From the NCBI RefSeq assembly GCF_049310885.1, contig NZ_JBMDYO010000001.1, forward strand, positions 310,001-374,000: a stretch of 64,000 nt of DNA. The letters are read 5' to 3'. The position numbers and the translations under genes are program-made. The stretch comes from CAYZJV01 sp049310885 (lineage in GTDB: Bacteria; Spirochaetota; Spirochaetia; Sphaerochaetales; Sphaerochaetaceae). Below are positions 26,774-35,954 of this stretch, piece by piece. The stretch's first letter is position 1. Every line of letters begins with the position of its first letter. The notes under the pieces are model-generated. The model worked only from the letters and a program-made list of their open reading frames with translations. It was not told the DNA's origin and made no database searches.

Positions 26774-27817
26774 CTAATCTATCTCAACTGCCACCTTTAT
26801 GATTTCGAGCTCCTTGGAGTTATAGTCTTCCAAAGCTTTTGCGAGATCGGATAAGGGATAACGATGAGTCAAGATTGCCTTAGGTGGAATAGTCCCCTCT
26901 TGCAGTAACGCGAGAGCTTGGGGAAAGCCCCAATTCGGAATAGCATGGGATGCGATAAGACGCTTCTTCTTGAAATGGAAATCGTTCGCTCCGAATGTCA
27001 CCGTATCGTCGGTATAGCTGATTCCATCATAGACAATCCAACCACGGAAACCAGCCAGATCCATACCATCGGCAATGGTTTTCGGAGGAGAGGTTACAAT
27101 AACGCGATCGAATAGACCGGGATATTGTTTGGTGAGCTTCGCTTTCCAATCCGGTTTGGCTGTATCCACAACGAGATCCGCTCCCAATGATAGTGCGGTT
27201 TCTACTCTATGCTTTCCACGGACTGTCTCCAAATCATGTCCTGCTACTACGATATTGCGTGCACCTTGCTTTTTTACAAGCGGTATGCAACTGAGACCAA
27301 TGGTGCCTGGCCCCATGATGAGCACATTATCGTGCAATCTGACTTCAGCTTCACGGCAAAGATCCAAAGCTACGGTAATCGGTTCTGCCAAGGTTGCTTC
27401 GGAATACTTGAGACTTCCACTGTCGAAAGGAATAACCATGGCTGCTGGAACTACGAGATATTCTCCCATACCTGCCTGGTCATCCATATAGGTCTGGATA
27501 TTCGTGCAAGCATCGTAACGCTGGTTCAAGCAAGATTCACAATAACCACATGGCACATGGTTCTGGACGATCACCGATTGGCCATTGGAAATATTCTTTA
27601 CATCAGATCCCACGAACTCAACTATCCCGGCAACCTCGTGACCTAATGGAGATATTTTTCCTCGTGGATACGTCCGGTACAAATGGATATCGCTACCACA
27701 GATTCCGCAAGCTTTCACTCGGACCAAGACTTCCGTTGCCCCTATTTGAGGAATTTCCAGTCTTCTGTAAACGACTTTCCCGATTTTTTCCACCCATGCC
27801 GATGTAAATTCTGCCAT
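26774..27817 (-). CDS. zinc-dependent medium-chain alcohol/polyol dehydrogenase
   Basis: The 347-residue protein is a medium-chain dehydrogenase. Catalytic zinc ligands are in CGICGSDIH and GHEVAG; the structural zinc site is intact (CGYCESCLNQRYDAC). The cofactor fold starts at VLIMGPGTIGLSCIPL. Sequence style resembles sorbitol dehydrogenase or L-threonine/galactitol dehydrogenases; the substrate is unclear. GGGAGG lies about nine bases before the ATG. It stands alone upstream of the stress gene on the same strand. Confidence 0.88.
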   Translation of the reverse strand: MAEFTSAWVEKIGKVVYRRLEIPQIGATEVLVRVKACGICGSDIHLYRTYPRGKISPLGHEVAGIVEFVGSDVKNISNGQSVIVQNHVPCGYCESCLNQRYDACTNIQTYMDDQAGMGEYLVVPAAMVIPFDSGSLKYSEATLAEPITVALDLCREAEVRLHDNVLIMGPGTIGLSCIPLVKKQGARNIVVAGHDLETVRGKHRVETALSLGADLVVDTAKPDWKAKLTKQYPGLFDRVIVTSPPKTIADGMDLAGFRGWIVYDGISYTDDTVTFGANDFHFKKKRLIASHAIPNWGFPQALALLQEGTIPPKAILTHRYPLSDLAKALEDYNSKELEIIKVAVEID

Positions 27818-27975
27818 GCCTACTACCTCCCTTGGTATTCTATCCCTATTCTACACGAAATCGATGAGGTTGGACACAATAGATATTAGCCGAAAAAATG
27901 CTGGGGCTAGAGATATACATTAAAAATACCAAGAACAGGTGTCATGTTTTATGCAGAAATTATTTTGGAATTATT

Positions 27976-28005
27976 TTGACAAGAACAAATCTAACGGCTT
28001 AGAAT
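27976..28005 (+). promoter_or_regulatory. promoter of the lipoprotein gene
   Basis: TTGACA (27976-27981), 18-base spacer, TAGAAT (28000-28005), about 27 bases before the start, with AAAGGAG in between. A tandem AATTATTTTG repeat lies just upstream of and into the -35 box. Confidence 0.65.
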
Positions 28006-28032
28006 TGTGCCATACAAATAAAGGAGATTGCT

Positions 28033-28683
28033 ATGAAAAAACTTAGCCTATTGCTAACACTGCTATTGGTCCTTTTGGCATTGAGTGGTTGTGCATCGCT
28101 ATTCACAGCCCTTACAGTCGAACAACCCGTTTCACCTGATGCATCCATGTTGGTGCTTGAGGCTGTTGCTGATGATGACGATAACGGCTTGATCAACAAC
28201 AATGCTACCGGTTGGGCGCCTTGGGTTGAAGATGAGCAGGGCAATATCGTCCCATTCCAGATGGTGAATATCCTTGCCGATGCAGGAACATTCTATTTTG
28301 CTCCGAATGTAATGGAGGGTACCTATACACTGAAAGGATTCAGACATGTCTACACTGATTATGGTCTTCTTCCCGAAGGTCTTATTCCCTCCTACGAACC
28401 GTTTACTGAAAATGTATACCACATTGTCCAAGAGTTCGCATTGGACAAGCCGGTCGTACTCGAACTACAAGCAGCCCAAACGGAATCCTTTGGCAAATAT
28501 CTTGTCGAATATGAATGGGTTGGCGGCGCGCCAGGAACGACAGACGACCGCTGGAAGGCCAATCCTGCCAGTGTTAAGATCGAAGCTAACCCTGCAGACC
28601 GGAATATGCTTAAGATCGTGAAAGGGATCACGAATGCAAACTGGGCACCTTGGAATGAAAGGAATCCAGAGACTGCATACTAG
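28033..28683 (+). CDS. lipoprotein of unknown function
   Basis: The 216-residue protein has a lipoprotein signal: a hydrophobic stretch ending LALSGC at residue 20, so Cys20 is the likely lipidated residue. The mature part starts with an acidic region (ADDDDNGLINN) and then a beta-rich domain (GTFYFAPNVMEGTYTLKGFRHVYTDYG) that resembles small carboxypeptidase-regulatory-like sandwiches. It has its own promoter and terminator, so it is monocistronic. I do not recognise the family. Confidence 0.75.
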   Translation: MKKLSLLLTLLLVLLALSGCASLFTALTVEQPVSPDASMLVLEAVADDDDNGLINNNATGWAPWVEDEQGNIVPFQMVNILADAGTFYFAPNVMEGTYTLKGFRHVYTDYGLLPEGLIPSYEPFTENVYHIVQEFALDKPVVLELQAAQTESFGKYLVEYEWVGGAPGTTDDRWKANPASVKIEANPADRNMLKIVKGITNANWAPWNERNPETAY

Positions 28684-28706
28684 AGATCTGTACTATCCTA
28701 AATTTT

Positions 28707-28734
28707 GGAGCGGCAATTGTCCGCTCCTTTTTTT
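28707..28734 (+). terminator. rho-independent terminator
   Basis: Perfect 7-bp stem GGAGCGG (28707-28713) / CCGCTCC (28721-28727), 7-base loop, then seven T. It closes the lipoprotein gene and insulates the hydrogenase operon. Confidence 0.93.
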
Positions 28735-28759
28735 ATATCATCATAAGACAAATTTCAAT

Positions 28760-28788
28760 TTGATTTTATGCATTTTCAATGTTAACAT
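28760..28788 (+). promoter_or_regulatory. promoter of the hydrogenase operon
   Basis: TTGATT (28760-28765), 17-base spacer, TAACAT (28783-28788). The region is AT-rich and the -10 box is overlapped by a Rex-like dyad. Confidence 0.5.
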
Positions 28789-28796
28789 GTTACGAA
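28779..28796 (+). promoter_or_regulatory. Rex-like operator candidate
   Basis: ATGTTAA-CATG-TTACGAA has the length and spacing of the Rex consensus TTGTTAA-N4-TTAACAA, with 11 of 14 arm positions matching, and overlaps the -10 box. Rex is an NADH-sensing repressor of fermentation genes; binding here is inferred. Confidence 0.35.
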
Positions 28797-28859
28797 AAGA
28801 ACATTATTTATGGAGCAGCTGATGTAAGAACGTCATTATGAACACAAGGAGTGGATTTT

Positions 28860-29408
28860 ATGCAAACTACCATGGCAACACAGCCAGGTTCCCCGAAAAT
28901 CGGGCACGAAATCGAATGGGCGGATGTCATTCCCGTAATCGATGACATCATCACACGGTATCGAGGCGTGAAGGGGGCGCTCATTCCTGTTCTACAATCT
29001 GCACAAAATCTCCTTGGGTATCTCCCGAAGGAGATACTCATACACATCAGCGAGAAACTTGATATTCCTTATAGTGAAGTCGCCGGAGTGGTAACCTTCT
29101 ACTCACTATTCACTACGACAGCAAAGGGCAAGCATACTATCAGGGTATGCTTGGGAACCGCATGCTACGTACGAGGCGGCAAAGATGTTCTTGAAGCTAT
29201 CAGCAATGAACTCTCCATCGAAGTTGGCCAAACAACAGAAGACCGTCTGTTTTCCCTCGAAATCGGTCGCTGCTTCGGGGCTTGTGGTCTTGCTCCGGTA
29301 GTAATGATAGATGAGACCGTACATCAACGGGTAAAGCCGAGTCGAATCAAAGAACTACTCCAATCCTATCGCAACGTAGAGGATGAGGAGGCTAAACATG
29401 GCGAATAA
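28860..29408 (+). CDS. hydC: NuoE-like [2Fe-2S] subunit of the NAD-linked [FeFe]-hydrogenase
   Basis: The 182-residue protein is a thioredoxin-fold [2Fe-2S] protein of the NuoE/HydC family. The helical front half reads VKGALIPVLQSAQNLLGYLPKEIL. The cluster ligands are in CLGTACYVRGG and, about 40 residues later, RCFGACGLAPVV. It passes electrons between the flavin subunit and the rest of the complex. AAGGAG at 28846-28851 stands eight bases before the ATG at 28860. It overlaps the next gene by 11 bases. Confidence 0.9.
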   Translation: MQTTMATQPGSPKIGHEIEWADVIPVIDDIITRYRGVKGALIPVLQSAQNLLGYLPKEILIHISEKLDIPYSEVAGVVTFYSLFTTTAKGKHTIRVCLGTACYVRGGKDVLEAISNELSIEVGQTTEDRLFSLEIGRCFGACGLAPVVMIDETVHQRVKPSRIKELLQSYRNVEDEEAKHGE

Positions 29409-32400
29409 ACGACAGATTGAAGCTTTTCTTCAGAAATCGGATACAACTACCGCACAGGCTGAAAAACAAAAACAAGAACAACGAGTCCTTGTATGCACCG
29501 GCGGAGGCTGCATAGCAAGCGGTTCGTTAGCTATTGTAAAAGCATTTGAAGAGGCTATCGACAACTCTGGATTGGAGATCAAGGTGATCGGTACCGGATG
29601 TATGGGACCGTGTTCCAAAGGCCCGGTAGTACGAATCCTTCCCGATAATACCATCTATCAGAATCTCTCGGTCGAAGATGTAAAAGAGATTGTGGCAGTC
29701 CACCTGGCCAAAGGAAAACCGGTCAAACGCCTTCAATTTACCGATGATCATGATGGATCGATTATGGATTCGGAATCTGACTCAACTTTCTTCTCTCCAC
29801 AGCGCAAGATCGTGCTTCGCAACTGCGGTCTTATAGACCCTTTAGAGATCACATCCTATATGGCTAGAGGAGGTTATCGGAGTCTCGTCAAAGTACTGAC
29901 GGAGATGGATGAGAACCAGATAATTGAGGCAGTAAAGGAATCTGGACTCAAAGGTCGCGGAGGAGCTGGATTTCCTACCTATTTGAAATGGAAATTTACT
30001 GCTGAAGCTGCTGGATCGGAAAAATATGTCCTATGCAATGCAGATGAAGGAGACCCCGGAGCATTCATGGATCGTTCGGTATTGGAAGGTGACCCCCATT
30101 CAATTATAGAAGGAATGGCGATTGCGGCATACGCTGTCGGCGCTACCCAAGGGTATGTATATGTAAGGGCTGAGTATCCTTTGGCTGTCGCCCGCTTACA
30201 GCGTGCGATCGAACAGGCGCGTAAAGAAAAGCTTTTAGGCAAGCAGATCCTAGGGACTCCATTCAGATTCGACCTCGATATTCGTATGGGATCTGGCGCC
30301 TTTGTCTGTGGAGAAGAGACCGCCTTGATAAATTCGATAGAAGGCAAAAGGGGTGAACCCAGACCAAGACCACCTTTCCCAGCACAAAAAGGGTTATGGG
30401 AATGTCCCACCCTTCTCAATAATGTGGAGACGTATGCAAATATTGCAGCAATTATTGCCGAGGGTGCTGCGTGGTACAACTCATTGGGAACAGATGAAAG
30501 CAAAGGGACTAAAGTATTCGCTCTTGCTGGAGCAGTAAGGACAACAGGACTGGTAGAGATTCCTATTGGGACCTCGCTTGGAGACTTGGTCTTCTCCATA
30601 GGAGGAGGGATCAAACAGGGGCGAAGTTTCAAAGCAGCTCAGATAGGAGGTCCCTCTGGTGGTTGTATACCGAAGGAACACCTCTCTGTACCATTGGATT
30701 ACGAGCCGCTGAAGGCTCTTGGGGCAATCATAGGATCTGGAGGACTCATAGTCCTCGATGACCAGTCATGTATGGTCGATGTGGCACGTTTCTTTCTCGA
30801 ATTTGTACAAGAAGAATCTTGCGGAAAGTGTGTTCCCTGCCGAGTAGGCACGAAACGGATGCTCGAAATCCTTGAGAGGATATGCAATGGAGAGGGAGTA
30901 GAGGGCGATATTGAGAAACTCATTGAACTGGGAACTTGGATAAAACAGACAGCCCTGTGCGGTTTAGGTCAAACAGCTCCTAATCCTGTACTCTCAACAA
31001 TCCGACATTTCAGAGACGAATATGAAGCGCACATCCGGGACCACCATTGCGAAGCTGGAGTATGCCCAGCTCTAGTTAGAGCACCTTGTCAAAGCGCATG
31101 TCCAGCCCATGTCGATGTACCGGGATTCGTATCTCTTGTGGGTGAAGGGCGCTATGCCGAGGCACTACTCTTGCATAGAGAGAGAAACCCGCTAGCTGCA
31201 ATTTGTTCACGTGTCTGCTTCCACACCTGTGAGGACAAATGTAGAAGATCGACCTTGGATGAGTCGGTAAGCATAAGAAGTATCAAGCGGTACCTCGTAG
31301 ATCAAGAGGTTACCATTCAGATCCCTGAAGTCCGTCCCAACGATACCAATGCGAAACGGAAAGTAACGATCATTGGAGCCGGTCCCGCAGGATTATCATG
31401 TGCTTACTTCCTAGCTAGGATCGGTTATAAACCTACAATCCTGGAATCTTCAGTCCGACCTGGAGGTATGCTGGTGCAGACGATTCCAGCATACCGGTTA
31501 CCTCGGGAAACAATGGCACGAGAAATCCGCATGATCGAGAGGATGGGGGTAGAAATCGTTACCGAACAGGAAATGGGTACTGACTTTACCTTGGAAAGCC
31601 TTCTCAAAGACGGTAATGAAGCTATATTCCTTGCGCTCGGTGCCCCCGATTCGCTCTCCATGGGCTTACCCGGAGAAGATGCCGATGGAGTCGTTCAAGC
31701 CGTACCATTCCTGCAACGGTATAACATTAGGGGATCGGTAGATGTAGGAACAAACGTTGTGGTCATTGGGGGAGGAAATGCCGCCATTGATGCCGCTAGA
31801 ACCGCACTGCGTCTCGGAGCTCAGTCGGTAAAAATCGTGTATCGGAGAAGCCAAGAGGAAATGCCCGCCTATGAGGAGGAGGTAGCCGAGGCCATCCAAG
31901 AGGGTGTTACCATTAGTTGTCTCACCCAACCTATCGAGATAATCAAAGACCAAAAGGGTGCAGTGAAAGCTGTCTCTTGCCTAAGGATGGGTCTAGGATC
32001 CTTCGATGCCTCAGGAAGACGAAGACCGATGGCTCAAAGCCAAGATCCCGTCACTATCAAAGCCGATCAGGTAATCATGGCAATTGGACAAAGACTGGAT
32101 ATCTCAAGATTGACCGGTAGTGCGAGGCTCCTACTCAATGACAAGAAGTTCATTTCGATTGATCCTGTGACCGGAGCAACGAGTATTCCTAGTGTATTCG
32201 CTGGAGGAGACTGTACCGATGGACCGTCGTCTGTTGTTCAGGCGATAGCAGCTGGAGAACGTGCTGCTGTAGGCATTGATGAGCTTCTTACTGGTGAAAA
32301 CCATGCATTTTGGCGTTATGAGAAGATAACCGAGACCGCTTATGATCCCGATGAAGAGATGTCCATGGAAAAACGTGCTCAGGTGAGACAGATTCCTGTA

Positions 32401-32562
32401 GAGAGAAGACGCCATAATTTTGAAGAGGTGGAGCTGCCCTGGACCGAAGCTATAGCGATTGCCCAGGCGCACCGTTGTCTACGATGCGATTACGGAAAGC
32501 ACATCAATGAGGAACCTGAGGTGTTTGCAAAATCTAGTAAGAGGGAGGCCTCCCATGTGTAA
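29398..32562 (+). CDS. hydB: NuoF-like NADH-flavin subunit fused to a GltD-like flavin module
   Basis: The 1,054-residue protein combines two oxidoreductase modules. Residues 20-120 form a thioredoxin-like [2Fe-2S] domain (CTGGGCIASG, GCMGPCSKGP). Residues 140-540 are NuoF: the FMN/NADH site GRGGAGFPTYLKW near 186 and a [4Fe-4S] motif ESCGKCVPCRVGT near 472. From about 560 a GltD/NfnB-like module follows: a cysteine-rich front (APCQSACPAHVDVPG, CSRVCFHTCEDKCRR), FAD site GAGPAGLSCAY near 659, NAD(P) site GGGNAAIDAAR near 790. The usual C-terminal ferredoxin domain of HydB is replaced. It likely joins NAD(H), a second flavin and the hydrogenase. Confidence 0.88.
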   Translation: MANKRQIEAFLQKSDTTTAQAEKQKQEQRVLVCTGGGCIASGSLAIVKAFEEAIDNSGLEIKVIGTGCMGPCSKGPVVRILPDNTIYQNLSVEDVKEIVAVHLAKGKPVKRLQFTDDHDGSIMDSESDSTFFSPQRKIVLRNCGLIDPLEITSYMARGGYRSLVKVLTEMDENQIIEAVKESGLKGRGGAGFPTYLKWKFTAEAAGSEKYVLCNADEGDPGAFMDRSVLEGDPHSIIEGMAIAAYAVGATQGYVYVRAEYPLAVARLQRAIEQARKEKLLGKQILGTPFRFDLDIRMGSGAFVCGEETALINSIEGKRGEPRPRPPFPAQKGLWECPTLLNNVETYANIAAIIAEGAAWYNSLGTDESKGTKVFALAGAVRTTGLVEIPIGTSLGDLVFSIGGGIKQGRSFKAAQIGGPSGGCIPKEHLSVPLDYEPLKALGAIIGSGGLIVLDDQSCMVDVARFFLEFVQEESCGKCVPCRVGTKRMLEILERICNGEGVEGDIEKLIELGTWIKQTALCGLGQTAPNPVLSTIRHFRDEYEAHIRDHHCEAGVCPALVRAPCQSACPAHVDVPGFVSLVGEGRYAEALLLHRERNPLAAICSRVCFHTCEDKCRRSTLDESVSIRSIKRYLVDQEVTIQIPEVRPNDTNAKRKVTIIGAGPAGLSCAYFLARIGYKPTILESSVRPGGMLVQTIPAYRLPRETMAREIRMIERMGVEIVTEQEMGTDFTLESLLKDGNEAIFLALGAPDSLSMGLPGEDADGVVQAVPFLQRYNIRGSVDVGTNVVVIGGGNAAIDAARTALRLGAQSVKIVYRRSQEEMPAYEEEVAEAIQEGVTISCLTQPIEIIKDQKGAVKAVSCLRMGLGSFDASGRRRPMAQSQDPVTIKADQVIMAIGQRLDISRLTGSARLLLNDKKFISIDPVTGATSIPSVFAGGDCTDGPSSVVQAIAAGERAAVGIDELLTGENHAFWRYEKITETAYDPDEEMSMEKRAQVRQIPVERRRHNFEEVELPWTEAIAIAQAHRCLRCDYGKHINEEPEVFAKSSKREASHV

Positions 32563-34336
32563 TATAACCATCAATGGAAAACCGTTTTCGGTTGAAGAGA
32601 ATTCCAGCATCTTGCAAGCTGCTAAATCCGCTGGAATAACCATACCAACACTCTGCTATCTGGAGGGTTTGACTCCTATGGGAGCTTGTCGGGTTTGCCT
32701 CGTGGAAATAGAGGGTTCACCTACTCTTACGGCCTCTTGTTCTACTCCGGTACGGGAGGGAATGATCATTCATACCAATTCAAAACGGGTTCGCGAAGGC
32801 CGTAGGACTGTTGTTGAGCTTCTATTGAGCGAACATGAGGGTGATTGCCAATTATGTGCGAGAAGTAATGATTGTGAATTACGACAACTAGCCGAAGACC
32901 TTGGCATAAGGACCAATCGCTATGAGGGAGAAAAGCCAGATACTACAACAGACCATTCCACGGTAGCTCTAGTCCGAGACAATGGCAAATGCATAAAATG
33001 CAGACGCTGCATACAGGTTTGTTCTGAAATACAGCATGTCGGGGTCCTTTCAGCCCAATACAGGGGATACAAGACAACAATAGGACCGGCTTTCACCGAC
33101 CCCTTGGAGAGTGTTTCATGTGTCCAATGTGGACAATGTGCTGCGGTGTGTCCTGTAGGTGCTATCGTGGAGACTAGCCATATCGAACAGGTGCTTACAG
33201 CCTTGGATGATCGGCACAAGCATGTGGTAGTACAGACAGCACCCGCAATCCGGGCAGCTCTGGGAGAATGCTTTGGCCTTCCTCCTGGTACGCTGGTAAC
33301 AGGAAAGATGGTCTCAGCACTGAGGGAGTTGGGTTTCGATGCAGTATTCGATACCGATTTTTCTGCCGACCTGACAATCATGGAAGAAGGAACAGAGCTC
33401 CTTACCCGGTTACGCAATCGCTTTGTATTGGGAAATGAGCATCGTCTTCCACAATTCACCAGTTGCTCTCCTGGTTGGATAAACTATGCTGAGCACTATT
33501 TTCCCGATATGTTGGACAAGATATCTTCATGTAAATCACCCCAACAGATGTTCGGGGCATTGGCGAAGACCTACTATGCACAGAAAGTTGGCATTGATCC
33601 CTCAAAGATTGTGGTAGTCTCGGTAATGCCTTGCACAGCAAAGAAATTTGAAGCAGCAAGGCCAGAGATGCGATCCAGTGGATTTCAGGATGTCGATTAT
33701 GTACTGACAACAAGAGAGTTAGGCGATCTTATAAAGATGGTTGGTATTGATTTTGCATCTCTTGCCGACTCAACCATGGATGATCCATTGGGAATTTCCA
33801 CCGGTGCTGCCGATATCTTCGCAAATACAGGAGGTGTGATGGAAGCTGCATTGCGTACCGTACATGCCATAACGACTGGACGCAATATTCCAACCGGGAA
33901 TCTCCATATAGAACCCCTTGCTGGTTTGGAGGGAATCAAGACCGCTGCGGTAACACTAACGGGAACGGTAGATGCATGGTCTTTCCTTGAGGGGAAAGAG
34001 GTCAAGGTAGCCGTCGCACATGGATTAGGCAATGCAGCGAAATTGATTGAGCATATCAGGGAGAATCCCGACGAATTTCAGTTCGTCGAGATCATGACCT
34101 GTCCAGGGGGATGTATTGGTGGCGGCGGACAGCCCAGATTCACCACTGATGAGGTCCGAAAGGCAAGAATTGAGGCCATCTACAGAGAAGATGAAGGGAA
34201 AACCTACCGGCAATCCCATGAAAATCCTGCTGTACAGACGCTCTACAAGGAATTCTTGGACAAACCCTTGAGTGAAAAATCACACCATCTCTTACATACC
34301 GGATACCAGAAGAAACCGAAAGTCACCGATAATTAG
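32555..34336 (+). CDS. hydA: [FeFe]-hydrogenase catalytic subunit
   Basis: The 593-residue protein has all modules of a multimeric [FeFe]-hydrogenase: an N-terminal [2Fe-2S] domain (CYLEGLTPMGACRVCLVEI), the His-ligated [4Fe-4S] site (HEGDCQLCARSNDC), two [4Fe-4S] clusters (CIKCRRCIQVC, CVQCGQCAAVC) and the H-cluster motifs TSCSPGW (near 302), MPCTAKK (358) and TCPGGCIGGGG (515). It reduces protons or oxidises H2. The L1 motif has Ser where many enzymes have a proton-relay Cys. GGGAGG lies just before the ATG, which overlaps the hydB stop. The end overlaps the convergent TolC gene by 14 bases. Confidence 0.95.
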   Translation: MCNITINGKPFSVEENSSILQAAKSAGITIPTLCYLEGLTPMGACRVCLVEIEGSPTLTASCSTPVREGMIIHTNSKRVREGRRTVVELLLSEHEGDCQLCARSNDCELRQLAEDLGIRTNRYEGEKPDTTTDHSTVALVRDNGKCIKCRRCIQVCSEIQHVGVLSAQYRGYKTTIGPAFTDPLESVSCVQCGQCAAVCPVGAIVETSHIEQVLTALDDRHKHVVVQTAPAIRAALGECFGLPPGTLVTGKMVSALRELGFDAVFDTDFSADLTIMEEGTELLTRLRNRFVLGNEHRLPQFTSCSPGWINYAEHYFPDMLDKISSCKSPQQMFGALAKTYYAQKVGIDPSKIVVVSVMPCTAKKFEAARPEMRSSGFQDVDYVLTTRELGDLIKMVGIDFASLADSTMDDPLGISTGAADIFANTGGVMEAALRTVHAITTGRNIPTGNLHIEPLAGLEGIKTAAVTLTGTVDAWSFLEGKEVKVAVAHGLGNAAKLIEHIRENPDEFQFVEIMTCPGGCIGGGGQPRFTTDEVRKARIEAIYREDEGKTYRQSHENPAVQTLYKEFLDKPLSEKSHHLLHTGYQKKPKVTDN

Positions 34337-35954
34337 GGGGCACCAAGAGGGACAGTTGGGCATCTATCAGTCTCAATGTACGTAGCTGTTGTAAGATTGC
34401 GAATGCAGCTTCATACATGCCCAATTGAGCTCTCTTTACCCTGCTCCTATCCGAGATTCCAGCATCGGCCTTGATTTGCTCAACCTCAACATCGGTCACA
34501 GCTAATGTATAGGAATCCATGAGCAGTGACAATTTTGCTACTGCACTATCGGTTTCACGCTGTAGTTCTGCTAGCCGATCCACGACTGCAGAACGGGCTT
34601 GGTTCTTGGATATGGTAGCTTGAATTATCTTTTCGTCCACCAATTTTGCAGTAGTCCTACTAAGTGAACGGGATAGATCGGTAGCCAGAAATGAGACAGA
34701 AACACTGAAATTCGGACTCGCCGATGTGAATAGACTGTCTACCGAATCCCAAAGCGAGTTCCCCGCAGTAACAGTATAGAAAGGAGAAAGCTGCAGAGAA
34801 ACCGAAAGACGGGGGGCATCTCCAGGGTTGCCCAAATCCCTATCCAGTAGGGCTATACGTAATTCTCTCTCCGCTGTCGTATAATCGGTATCGTTTATCA
34901 GTGCTACAGCAATAGCTTGATCATCTTGGGAAATTGTTTCACCAGCGAATAAGAGGACCCTATCCAATACATTCAGAGGTATCAAGGCTAGATTAGCAAG
35001 GGAGTCCATATCATTTAGCCCGGAGATGGTATGTATCGAGGATTCCAGACTTTCAATCTCCATTTCGAGCTGCTTGACTTGATTGACCAATTCCCTTAAG
35101 GCTAATTCCTGTTCCAAGACTTGATTTCGGCTTATCAGACCTGCAGCGTAATCGAACTCAGCATTTTCCAAAGTTTCCTTGCTGAGCGAGATTTGTTGTG
35201 ATAATAACCACCGACTCTCTAAGAGCGCTTGCCTGGTATGATAGAGTTGCATGATCTGGACTGCCAATTCACCCGATGTTGTCGCTACAGCTTCTGCTGC
35301 GCTAGTCTGTTGTAAAATCTGCTTCTCTTCAATCTTTCTTCCATAAGAGCCATCGATAAGACGATCCCCTATTCCCAGAGGTTGTTGGAAAGTGAATCCG
35401 ATTGAAGGATTTTGCTCCCAAGAATAGGTACTTCCCCCATCACCCGATGCATATGACATGTTGTGCTTCAAAGAGACATCAATAGAACCTGCGGTAGCCA
35501 GTTGTTGCGAAAGTCCAGCTCCGATGCCGAAGGTGTGGGCTATGGTTGTTTGGGTTGTGCCTGAACCTGGAGGTGTTTCGGTCCGAATCCTACTGAAACC
35601 ATAGATCGGATTGGATGGATCGGTAATAATGGAGAGTACTGGTTTTGCTTCACGCCGTAATTGTTCTAGTTGTGCCGTTTGTATTCTGTAGACCGATTCA
35701 AGCTGTGCGACGGTTGCACTATCTGCAGTAAGTTTGGAATCGAATGATTCGGTTACACCATCGAACGAAGCATCCCATTGATCCAAGAAATCCATGAGCT
35801 TTTCGGTATCCACAGTTGGTGTAGGAGAAAATTCTACTCCGATAACCCCATGCACATCGGGATATCCGAAAGAGAGATCCGTACTCCAGATTGGCAAAGT
35901 GATTGGAAGAAGAAGTGAAAGTAACAGCAACTTCATAGTAAAGCTTTTAATCAT
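34323..35954 (-). CDS. TolC-like outer-membrane efflux protein
   Basis: The 543-residue protein has a signal peptide (about 25 residues) and two repeats rich in long amphipathic helices (for example LRELVNQVKQLEMEIESLESSI and DRLAELQRETDSAVAKLSLLMDSYTLA), as in TolC-family channels. It is somewhat longer than most. It should form the outer-membrane exit duct for the RND pump encoded just upstream. GGAGGTCGAT precedes the ATG at 35954, which overlaps the pump gene's stop by four bases. Confidence 0.83.
   Translation of the reverse strand: MIKSFTMKLLLLSLLLPITLPIWSTDLSFGYPDVHGVIGVEFSPTPTVDTEKLMDFLDQWDASFDGVTESFDSKLTADSATVAQLESVYRIQTAQLEQLRREAKPVLSIITDPSNPIYGFSRIRTETPPGSGTTQTTIAHTFGIGAGLSQQLATAGSIDVSLKHNMSYASGDGGSTYSWEQNPSIGFTFQQPLGIGDRLIDGSYGRKIEEKQILQQTSAAEAVATTSGELAVQIMQLYHTRQALLESRWLLSQQISLSKETLENAEFDYAAGLISRNQVLEQELALRELVNQVKQLEMEIESLESSIHTISGLNDMDSLANLALIPLNVLDRVLLFAGETISQDDQAIAVALINDTDYTTAERELRIALLDRDLGNPGDAPRLSVSLQLSPFYTVTAGNSLWDSVDSLFTSASPNFSVSVSFLATDLSRSLSRTTAKLVDEKIIQATISKNQARSAVVDRLAELQRETDSAVAKLSLLMDSYTLAVTDVEVEQIKADAGISDRSRVKRAQLGMYEAAFAILQQLRTLRLIDAQLSLLVPPNYR

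Noticed and set aside
27890..27975. Possible riboswitch or small RNA between the alcohol dehydrogenase and lipoprotein genes
   Set aside because: No stable stem set or known riboswitch core was visible; only a tandem AT-rich repeat and a promoter.
29979..30632. Long open frame opposite hydB (217 codons)
   Set aside because: It is fully inside the NuoF coding region on the other strand; the translation is rich in Ser/Pro without fold-like pattern, and the sense frame has clear motifs.
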